Source of the DNA: an uncultured Clostridia bacterium
GTDB taxonomy: Bacteria > Bacillota > Clostridia > Christensenellales > Borkfalkiaceae
Reading direction: 5' to 3'
Assembly: GCA_947627125.1 (NCBI GenBank)
Contig: CANQUY010000080.1
Location: forward strand, 1-8,222
DNA: 8,222 nucleotides
How positions within the stretch are numbered: position 1 is the first letter of the stretch; each line of letters begins with the position of its first letter. Positions 1 to 4,825 of this stretch are shown here, one piece after another. The notes under the pieces were generated by a model that was not told where the DNA came from, made no database searches, and saw only the letters and a program-made list of their open reading frames with translations. A program made the position numbers and the translations under genes.

Positions 1-62
1 TCTATATCGAAATTTAAGGAGAAAAACCGTGGTACTATTGCTTCAAAGGTGTTCTAACGAGG

Positions 63-1049
63 TTAAACAAACGCACCATCAGCTATTGTCTTTGTATTGG
101 CTCGGACAAAATAGCTGCCGAAAATCGTATTATTCGCTTCGATTAAATGATTGCCGATATAAAGCACCCCGTCTGAGCCCCAATTGCTTTGATTGTTATA
201 AAATGCTGTTTCTGAAAAAGCAGAACCCCCAATCGAGGTCACACTGTCGGGAATCGTAATGCTCGTCAACGAACTGCAATACATGAACGCCTGACGCCCA
301 ATCGAGGTTACTCCGTATGAAACCTTAACACTTGTAAACGCTCCACCGTAAAATGCATAGCTCTTGATTTCCGCAGCATCGCTAGGTATAATGAGATTTA
401 TAATTTCGGATTCGCCCAAATACAGATGATGTGCATAATAAAGCGGGTTTGCCTCCCTATATGTAAAATCAATTTTGCACCAAGCTGAGAGATCGGTAAT
501 GATAACTTTCTCGAGCCCACTGCAAGCCCAGAACGCATCATCTCCAATCGAGGTCACATTGTTGGGAATTGTAATGCTTTCAAGCGAGCGGCAACCATAG
601 AACACTCGCTCTCCAATCGAGGTCACAGCTTTCCCGTTGTAATAGGCGGGAATAATGATTTCCGTCTTGCCCTTTGCCTCTCCGACGCCCGTCGCGCTAT
701 ATGTGCTGGTCTCTTCATCGAGGGTGTAATTCAGTCCTTGAGTGTATATGGGAGTATAACCGCAATCTTCGCAGACATTGTCGGCATTGAAGGCATGGTT
801 TCCTGCGGAAAACTTTTTGCCGCAGACGGTGCAGCTCTTCCAATGCTCATTGTCGTTTACCTCAAAATAGTTCGCTGAATGCACATGACCGTCCTCTCCG
901 TTTCCCGATCCCTCATTTTCATTTTCGCCATTGTTACCCGTTCCGCCGATGCCACCATTGCCGCCAAGACCGCCGCAGGTCGCAAGGCCGAAGCAGAGGC
1001 AAAGAACCGTGACGAGAGCCAACAGGATCGTCAAAAATTTGTGCTTCAT
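63..1049 (-). CDS. BspA-like leucine-rich-repeat lipoprotein
   Basis: A 328-residue predicted surface lipoprotein. Residues 1-25 form a lipoprotein signal peptide: a K-containing N-tip, a hydrophobic stretch, then LATC with the lipidated Cys at 25. A Gly/Asn/Glu-rich linker follows (26-54). Next is a short His/Cys module with two CxxC pairs (C73/C76 and C93/C96), which resembles a small zinc ribbon. Residues about 105-328 carry BspA-type (LRR_5) repeats, seen as recurring VTSIG..AF, CSSL and SITIP blocks. Proteins of this family are cell-surface and often adhesive; binding here is inferred only. The start is fixed by an AGGAGA ribosome site 9 nt upstream (1059-1064). The protein stops right after ADGAF, in the middle of a repeat unit where such proteins normally continue with a CSSL-type segment, so the 3' end may be truncated. 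The gene is preceded by a structured leader with a terminator. Confidence 0.85.
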   Translation of the reverse strand: MKHKFLTILLALVTVLCLCFGLATCGGLGGNGGIGGTGNNGENENEGSGNGEDGHVHSANYFEVNDNEHWKSCTVCGKKFSAGNHAFNADNVCEDCGYTPIYTQGLNYTLDEETSTYSATGVGEAKGKTEIIIPAYYNGKAVTSIGERVFYGCRSLESITIPNNVTSIGDDAFWACSGLEKVIITDLSAWCKIDFTYREANPLYYAHHLYLGESEIINLIIPSDAAEIKSYAFYGGAFTSVKVSYGVTSIGRQAFMYCSSLTSITIPDSVTSIGGSAFSETAFYNNQSNWGSDGVLYIGNHLIEANNTIFGSYFVRANTKTIADGAFV

Positions 1050-1127
1050 TTGTTACTTTCTCCTTTTTTCTTATTTGCGGGCATTTGTATGTCCCCGCCC
1101 CCTACCCAAGGAGGAGGCATGAAGGGC

Positions 1128-1161
1128 AAAAAATAAGGACGCCCGACAATATCGGACGCCC
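1128..1161 (-). terminator. Intrinsic terminator inside the lipoprotein leader
   Basis: As minus-strand RNA, GGGCGUCCGA (1161-1152) pairs with UCGGGCGUCC (1146-1137) over 10 bp including two G-U wobbles. The loop is 5 nt, UAUUG. UUAUUUUUU follows at 1136-1128. At DNA level the arms look like a 9-bp direct repeat (GGACGCCCG at 1137 and 1154), so the terminator is easy to miss. It sits 78 nt before the lipoprotein start codon. A 7-nt segment upstream (GACAATA, minus 1183-1177) is complementary to its loop and 3' arm (TATTGTC, 1151-1145), so an alternative fold that blocks termination is possible. Confidence 0.7.
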
Positions 1162-1270
1162 GCATAGAGTATCCCGTATTGTCTGCGTCACAATTTCCCG
1201 GCAGTATGCGGAAAAAAGGATACATCGATGCCGCTGTACCTGCATACTACCATTATGAAATTGTGACGCA
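1128..1270 (-). ncRNA. Structured leader or small RNA upstream of the lipoprotein gene
   Basis: The predicted transcript runs from about 1269 to the U-tract ending at 1128, about 142 nt. It opens with a long hairpin. The outer 15-bp stem pairs 1257-1271 with 1183-1197 without mismatch. The inner 10-bp stem pairs 1241-1250 with 1201-1210 and contains one G-U wobble. There is a short apical GG/UACA stem above it. A 20-nt linker and an intrinsic terminator follow. The wobbles in the inner stem and in the terminator stem are A-C mismatches when read on the plus strand, so the structure fits only a minus-strand RNA. It is either a cis-acting attenuator of the downstream lipoprotein gene or a free-standing small RNA with read-through. 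I recognise no known riboswitch or RNA class in it. Confidence 0.65.
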
Positions 1271-1271
1271 G
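1183..1271 (-). repeat. 15-bp perfect inverted repeat forming a long hairpin
   Basis: Arms 1183-1197 and 1257-1271 are exact reverse complements, separated by 59 nt. Inside them lies a second inverted repeat (1201-1210 / 1241-1250). I see no adjacent target-site duplication, which argues against a miniature transposon. The promoter lies outside the repeat, so it is not a simple invertible promoter. Confidence 0.8.
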
Positions 1272-1275
1272 TTTT

Positions 1276-1304
1276 ATTGTACCACAGCGTTGTAAAATTT
1301 GCAA
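1276..1304 (-). promoter_or_regulatory. Sigma-A promoter of the lipoprotein leader RNA
   Basis: On the minus strand, -35 TTGCAA (1299-1304), a 17-nt spacer and -10 TACAAT (1276-1281). Transcription is predicted to start near 1269, which is almost exactly the first base of the 89-nt hairpin. The -35 and following bases (TTGCAAATTTT) are identical to those of the gpmI promoter at 1691. Confidence 0.75.
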
Positions 1305-1350
1305 GATTTTTTTGGTATTTGATTGAAAATTGTCAAAGAATGTGCTCTCG

Positions 1351-1660
1351 CTCATTCTGAGGGAGGCGCAGCCGACCAAAGAATCCCCTCAAACGAAGTC
1401 CATGCCCCGCCGCGTCATTCTGAGAAACGGAACAGAATGAGAGGACGGGACTTAACCCGAAGAATCTCGCGGCGAAAATCCGTAATGCATGCGGCGAGAT
1501 GCTTCGGTACTACTTCCATTGACTGCGTTGCACTCCCTTTCTCAGCATGACGCCGCCATGGGCTTCCGTGCGTTTTATGGGATTCTTCCCCTTCGGCTTC
1601 GCTCAGGGGCAGGATGCATGACGCCGCCGTTCCCGCCCATTCAACGGAGCTATCGGGGGA
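1351..1660. repeat. Mosaic of short stem-loop repeats upstream of gpmI
   Basis: About 300 nt without a gene, made of degenerate interspersed repeats in both orientations. Recognisable units are ATTCT-GAG...-AGAAT (1354-1384 and 1417-1465), ATGCT...AGCAT in reverse orientation with a long insert (1499-1548), and CCCCT...AGGGG in reverse orientation (1588-1609). An extra inverted repeat, ATCTCGC/GCGAGAT (1464-1470 / 1494-1500), joins two units. The same family recurs after gpmI and after tadA. No coding capacity is convincing here. Confidence 0.7.
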
Positions 1661-1690
1661 GCTCTCTTTCAAGAATATCTCTCAATTCTC

Positions 1691-1719
1691 TTGCAAATTT
1701 TGGGAAAACGGCGTATAAT
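1691..1719 (+). promoter_or_regulatory. Sigma-A promoter of gpmI
   Basis: -35 TTGCAA (1691-1696), a 17-nt spacer, consensus -10 TATAAT (1714-1719). Transcription would start near 1726 and give a leader of about 24 nt carrying the GAGAGG ribosome site (1734-1739), 10 nt before the ATG. This placement decides the gpmI start at 1750 against in-frame upstream codons. Confidence 0.85.
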
Positions 1720-1749
1720 GTTTCCGAAACAACGAGAGGTACAAAAATC

Positions 1750-3303
1750 ATGAAAAAACCTTATGCGATCATCATCATGGACGGCTACGGGCTCAATCCC
1801 GACCATAACGGCAACGCCATCTATATGGACGGCAGCAAAAACGTCAACTTCTACCGCAACAACTATCCCTCCGCAACGCTGGGTGCGAGCGGGCTCTCCG
1901 TGGGGCTCCCCGACGGGCAGATGGGCAACTCCGAGGTCGGCCACCTCAACATGGGTGCCGGGCGGATCGTCTATCAGGACCTCACCAAGATCACAAAGTC
2001 CATTCAGGACGGCGATTTTTTTGAAAATCCCGCCCTCGTCAAGGCCATGGACAGCGCCAAGAAAAACGGCAAAAAATTGCACTTATGGGGGCTTTTGAGC
2101 GACGGCGGCGTGCATTCCCACATCACCCATCTCTTCGCCCTTTTGGAAATGGCCAAAAAGCGCGGCGTGCCCGAAACCTACGTCCATGCCTTTTTGGACG
2201 GGCGTGACGTTTCCCCCACTTCAGGCGTAGAATTTGTCAAAGAATTGCTCACATATATGCAAAATTTGGGCTATGGCAAGCTCGCCTCTCTGTCGGGAAG
2301 ATACTACTCGATGGACCGCGACAACAACTGGGACCGCGAGGAAAAATCGTACGATATGCTCACGCTCGGCACGGGGATCCATGCGGAGGACCCCGTCAAG
2401 GCGCTGGAAGAAAGTTACGCAAACGGCGTGACGGATGAGTTCGTTCTCCCCACCAACATCTGCGAAAACGGCAAGCCCGTTGCCCTTGTGGAAGAGGGGG
2501 ATTCCGTCATCTTCTTTAACTTCCGTCCCGACCGCGCGAGGGAGATCACGCGGGCCTTTTCGCAGAAAGAATTCGTCGTTCCCAAGGGCACGGCGTTCGA
2601 GAGAAAGACAGGATTTTTGCACCCCGTGTATGTCTGTTTCACCGTATATGATGCAGAATTTGAGGGTGTGGAGATCGCGTTCCCCAAGGAAAAACTCACC
2701 AATACTTTGGGGGAATACCTCGCCAAGATGGGCAAGAAACAGCTTCGGATTGCCGAAACGGAGAAGTACGCGCATGTGACATTTTTCTTCAACGGCGGCG
2801 TCGAAACCCCCAACGAAAATGAGGTCCGCGTCCTCATCAATTCCCCCAAGGTCGCGACGTACGATCTTCAGCCCGAGATGTCCGCTCCCGAGGTCACCGA
2901 AAAGGCAATCTCCGAGCTCGGAACGGGCGAATACGACGCGATGATCTTGAATTTTGCCAACTGCGACATGGTCGGCCACACGGGCGTCATTCCCGCGGCG
3001 GTCAAGGCTGTGCACACGGTGGATGAATGCGTCAAAAAGGTCGTCGATAAAATTTTGTCGATGGGCGGAGCCGTCCTTCTCACGGCCGACCACGGCAATG
3101 CGGATAAGATGCTCGACACGGACGGTTCCCCCTTCACGGCACACACGACCAACCCCGTGCCCGTCGTGCTGATCTCGGAGGAGCTGAAGGGCGTGACGCT
3201 GAGAAAGGACGGCGTACTTGCCGACCTCGCCCCGACCCTTCTCGAAGTCATGGGCCTCCCCATTCCTCCCGAGATGACCGGCAAGAGCTTGATCGTAAAG
3301 TAA
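1750..3303 (+). CDS. gpmI: 2,3-bisphosphoglycerate-independent phosphoglycerate mutase
   Basis: A 517-residue enzyme that interconverts 3-phosphoglycerate and 2-phosphoglycerate in glycolysis and gluconeogenesis through a phosphoserine intermediate, using two divalent metal ions (normally Mn2+). The length matches the family (about 510). All expected active-site residues are visible: D11 in IMDGYG, the catalytic S61 in GQMGNSEVGH, H122 in GGVHSH, R152/D153 in DGRD, R184 and R190 in GRYYSMDRD, R259/R262 in FRPDRARE, K339 in EKYAHVTFF, D406/H410 in NCDMVGHTG, D447/H448 in TADHGN and H465 in TAHTTNP. The phosphatase-like domain is split by the transferase domain (roughly 78-310), as usual. The reading frame is open far upstream, but the promoter, the ribosome site and family alignment (starting just before the IIMDGYG strand) place the start here. 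It is apparently monocistronic; a terminator lies 122 nt downstream. Confidence 0.98.
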   Translation: MKKPYAIIIMDGYGLNPDHNGNAIYMDGSKNVNFYRNNYPSATLGASGLSVGLPDGQMGNSEVGHLNMGAGRIVYQDLTKITKSIQDGDFFENPALVKAMDSAKKNGKKLHLWGLLSDGGVHSHITHLFALLEMAKKRGVPETYVHAFLDGRDVSPTSGVEFVKELLTYMQNLGYGKLASLSGRYYSMDRDNNWDREEKSYDMLTLGTGIHAEDPVKALEESYANGVTDEFVLPTNICENGKPVALVEEGDSVIFFNFRPDRAREITRAFSQKEFVVPKGTAFERKTGFLHPVYVCFTVYDAEFEGVEIAFPKEKLTNTLGEYLAKMGKKQLRIAETEKYAHVTFFFNGGVETPNENEVRVLINSPKVATYDLQPEMSAPEVTEKAISELGTGEYDAMILNFANCDMVGHTGVIPAAVKAVHTVDECVKKVVDKILSMGGAVLLTADHGNADKMLDTDGSPFTAHTTNPVPVVLISEELKGVTLRKDGVLADLAPTLLEVMGLPIPPEMTGKSLIVK

Positions 3304-3305
3304 TC

Positions 3306-3424
3306 TCCTCAACGGAGTCCGCGGCCCCCGCTCATTCTGAGGCGTAGCCGAAGAATCCCCTAAACGGAGTCTGCGGCCTCCGCTCATTCTGAGGCGTAGC
3401 CGAAGAATCCCCTTGAACGAAGTC
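3306..3424. repeat. 52-bp tandem repeat, about 2.3 copies, after gpmI
   Basis: The unit runs AACGGAGTC - GCGGCC - CGCTCATTCTGAGGCGTAG - CCGAAGAATCCCC and repeats with a 52-bp period (CTCATTCT at 3331 and 3383), ending in a third partial AACGAAGTC (3415-3423). Each full unit contains an ATTCT/AGAAT stem (3334-3338/3352-3356 and 3386-3390/3404-3408) around GAGGCGTAGCCGA. The same AACGAAGTC...ATTCTGAG order occurs at 1391-1424. It lies between the gpmI stop codon and its terminator, so it is transcribed as a 3' UTR. Confidence 0.85.
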
Positions 3425-3452
3425 AAAAACCGTCACATATGTGACGGTTTTT
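3425..3452. terminator. Perfect palindromic bidirectional terminator, copy 1
   Basis: A 28-bp perfect palindrome: AAAAA, CCGTCACATATGTGACGG, TTTTT. Read on either strand it gives a GC-containing stem followed by a U-run, so it can stop gpmI transcripts and any leftward transcript from the island. The 18-bp core recurs unchanged at 4241-4258. The symmetric core could also be read as a dimeric-regulator site, but the flanking A and T runs favour a terminator. Confidence 0.85.
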
Positions 3453-3461
3453 CTTATTGCT

Positions 3462-3640
3462 TCGCTCATGCTGCCCCGCCTGCTCATGCTGAGCGCAGCG
3501 TAGCATCCCATAGAACGCACGGGAGTACATTCACCAACGAAACATTCCAAATCACGTGATGGTGAGCTCCGTCGAACCATCACCTTATGATAAATGCGGT
3601 GGCCCTTCGACTACGCTACTTTGCGCAGCGAAGCATCCCG
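3462..3640. repeat. Further stem-loop repeat units, partly chimeric
   Basis: Contains ATGCT-GAGCGCAGCGT-AGCAT (3486-3506) and GTGATGGT-GAGCTCCGTCGA-ACCATCAC with 8-bp perfect arms (3556-3583). A disordered segment at 3601-3640 joins pieces of units in opposite orientation. No gene is visible. These units differ in stem sequence from the ATTCT units beside gpmI but keep a similar GAG...CGA loop. Confidence 0.7.
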
Positions 3641-3670
3641 TTAGACTTACGGATTTTCCTTGATTCTTTA

Positions 3671-3780
3671 TTAGCCAAAAATCCCGGAAGAGTACATTAT
3701 TACAATTTCATACCCTGCGACAAACAAAACACAAAATATGATACTGATTAGAACACGCCATTTCAACGATATTCGGTCAT
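3671..3780 (-). other. Possible micro-ORF for a short membrane peptide, frame interrupted
   Basis: On the minus strand an AGGAGA ribosome site (3786-3791) sits 5 nt before ATG 3780, but that frame ends after MTEYR at a TGA (3763-3765). The TGA overlaps a TTG codon (3764-3766) that opens a 31-codon frame ending at TAA 3671-3673. Its translation is basic at the N-terminus (KWR) and then almost wholly hydrophobic (VLISIIFCVLFVAGYEIVIM), like a single membrane span. Possibilities are coupled re-initiation at the TTGA overlap, a frameshifted remnant of one small protein of about 37 residues, or chance in AT-rich DNA. No function can be assigned. Confidence 0.25.
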
Positions 3781-3952
3781 AATTTTCTCCTTCTACCCCT
3801 ACGATGAAAAAGAAAATCCAATATACGACATATGATATTAAATATAACAAAGAAATTGCACAAAGATATTATATGAATAAGTGCCCGGATTGTTTTTTAA
3901 AAATTCCAAAAAATCCATTTCTGTTCTCCTTTGTATTTTTCTTATATTGTAA

Positions 3953-3968
3953 TCTAATTATAATTAGA
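3953..3968. promoter_or_regulatory. Candidate operator palindrome upstream of the HTH gene
   Basis: TCTAATTATAATTAGA is a perfect 16-bp palindrome, 39 nt before the regulator start codon. A looser CTAA...TTAG pair follows at 3985-3998, partly echoing its half-site. Small Cro/CI regulators commonly bind such symmetric AT-rich sites at their own promoter, so autoregulation is a reasonable inference. The promoter itself is not clear: TATGCT (3981-3986) and TAGATT (3996-4001) are both weak -10 candidates. Confidence 0.45.
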
Positions 3969-4007
3969 AGTCAAGTGTTTTATGCTAATTTTTGTTAGAT
4001 TATTTTT

Positions 4008-4232
4008 ATGGAAGAATTTGACCGAAAAATATTCGGAGAGAGGCTGCGGACGCTCCGTGCAGAAAAGAATATCGGGCAAAACGAGCTTGCCAAGGTTTTG
4101 AATCTGAGCAATGCTTCAATCAGCTATTGGGAAACGGGCAAGCAGAGCCCCACGGCTGAGGCACTCTTCAAACTTGCTCAATATTTTAATGTTTCCTCTG
4201 ATTATTTAATTGGCCTTAAAAGCGATTGGTAA
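4008..4232 (+). CDS. Small Cro/CI-family (XRE) transcriptional regulator
   Basis: A 74-residue protein consisting almost wholly of one helix-turn-helix domain (HTH_3 type, about residues 9-67). The pattern is typical: GERLRTLRAEKN in helix 1, GQNELAKVLNLS for the turn and first recognition elements, NASISYWETGKQSPT at the recognition helix, then ALFKLAQYFNVSSDYLIGL. There is no sensor, oligomerisation or protease domain, so it probably binds DNA as a dimer and represses its own promoter. The ATG has no Shine-Dalgarno sequence; upstream is T-rich. The surrounding 200 nt are much more AT-rich than neighbouring genes. It is flanked by two copies of the same palindromic terminator, with the downstream copy only 2 nt after the stop codon. 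No toxin, phage or restriction partner is visible, so its target beyond itself is unknown. Confidence 0.88.
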   Translation: MEEFDRKIFGERLRTLRAEKNIGQNELAKVLNLSNASISYWETGKQSPTAEALFKLAQYFNVSSDYLIGLKSDW

Positions 4233-4234
4233 GC

Positions 4235-4262
4235 AAAAAACCGTCACATATGTGACGGTTTT
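4235..4262. terminator. Palindromic bidirectional terminator, copy 2
   Basis: The same 18-bp core as at 3430-3447 (CCGTCACATATGTGACGG), flanked by six A and four T. It separates two convergent units: it ends the regulator gene on the plus strand (2 nt after its stop) and, read leftward with a six-U tail, the tadA operon on the minus strand. Confidence 0.85.
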
Positions 4263-4317
4263 ATCAAATTAAAAATTGTAGTAAGGCGAGATTGAGAACG
4301 ACGGCATTCTGATTACG

Positions 4318-4344
4318 TCATGGTGAGCGTAGTCGAACCATCAT
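4318..4344. repeat. Stem-loop repeat unit downstream of tadA
   Basis: ATGGT-GAGCGTAGTCGA-ACCAT (arms 4320-4324 and 4337-4341). It matches the unit at 3556-3583 in stem bases and loop pattern. It lies in the 3' UTR of the minus-strand operon, between the tadA stop and the terminator. Confidence 0.7.
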
Positions 4345-4363
4345 CTTATTCTCCCCTCATCCG

Positions 4364-4825
4364 TCACTCCTTCTTTTGCTTTTCTCTGAGGCGCATTTGG
4401 GTGAAAAAGTTGGTGAGGACGGCGGAGCATTCGGATTCCAAAATGCCGCCCGTGACCTCGACCGTGTGGTTGAGAAGGTTCGCCGCGGCAAGTTCGGACG
4501 TCAAACTCCTCCCCTTCTGCTCGTAGGCGCCGAAGTACACCCGCTCGATCCGGCTGTTCAAAATCGCCCCCATGCACATGGGGCAAGGCTCAAGCGTGAC
4601 ATAGATCTCCGCCCCCTCCAGCCGCCACGAGCCGAGCTTTTTACACGCCCTGTCGATGGCGCGCATCTCGGCGTGGGCCGTGGCCATCTGCAGTTTGGTG
4701 CGAAGGTTGTACCCCCGTCCGATAACTTTCCCGTCCAAGACGACGACCGCGCCGATGGGGACTTCCCCGAGCGAATCCGCTTTTTTTGCAAGGCGAAGGG
4801 CCTCGCGCATGAACTTTTCTTCCAC
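4364..4825 (-). CDS. tadA: tRNA-specific adenosine deaminase
   Basis: A 153-residue cytidine/deoxycytidylate-deaminase-fold enzyme that deaminates adenosine 34 of tRNA-Arg(ACG) to inosine for wobble decoding. The zinc-site motifs are intact: H51-A-E53 (E53 the proton shuttle) and P80-C81-P-M-C84. The family tail is also present (LLNHTVEVTGGILESECSAVLTNFF). The start is GTG at 4825, giving MEEKFMREALRLAKKA, which aligns with the usual N-terminus; an ATG five codons in (4810) is the alternative. The GTG follows the upstream peptidase's TAA with no gap, so translation is probably coupled, helped by a weak GGAAG site. The segment KLQMATAHAE lacks the common D-P-T before HAE, and KGRSLTS replaces the more typical KAGAAGS, so it is a slightly divergent member. 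Free base or nucleoside deaminases share the fold, but the length and context favour TadA. Confidence 0.92.
   Translation of the reverse strand: MEEKFMREALRLAKKADSLGEVPIGAVVVLDGKVIGRGYNLRTKLQMATAHAEMRAIDRACKKLGSWRLEGAEIYVTLEPCPMCMGAILNSRIERVYFGAYEQKGRSLTSELAAANLLNHTVEVTGGILESECSAVLTNFFTQMRLREKQKKE

Noticed and set aside
48..70. Integron attC-like GTTTAAC/GTTAGAA pair at the lipoprotein 3' end
   Set aside because: Only one core fits RYYYAAC, no second site or cassette structure is visible, and 62 nt of context are too little.
1077..1098. Second terminator or sequestering hairpin next to the lipoprotein ribosome site
   Set aside because: Only a 5-bp GCGGG/CCCGC stem with a 12-nt loop and no U-tract; it does not include the AGGAGA site.
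1183..1271. Invertible promoter or miniature transposon bounded by 15-bp inverted repeats
   Set aside because: The promoter is outside the repeats, no flanking target duplication is present, and inner pairing uses G-U wobbles that only make sense for RNA.
1489..1749. In-frame 87-codon N-terminal extension of phosphoglycerate mutase
   Set aside because: It runs through the repeat mosaic and the gpmI promoter and ribosome site, and family members begin just before IIMDGYG, so translation starts at 1750.
2221..3426. Long minus-strand open frame (401 codons) opposite gpmI
   Set aside because: It is the shadow of a codon-biased, GC-rich gene; its translation is Arg/Gly/His/Asp-rich with no domain, and gpmI is unambiguous on the other strand.
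3804..3998. 64-codon plus-strand frame in the AT-rich stretch before the HTH gene
   Set aside because: No ribosome site, low-complexity composition, and it overlaps the candidate operator; a chance frame is likelier.
1351..4344. Short interspersed repeats as a CRISPR array
   Set aside because: Units are palindromic, in both orientations, irregularly spaced and partly directly abutting, with no unique spacers of constant length and no cas genes.
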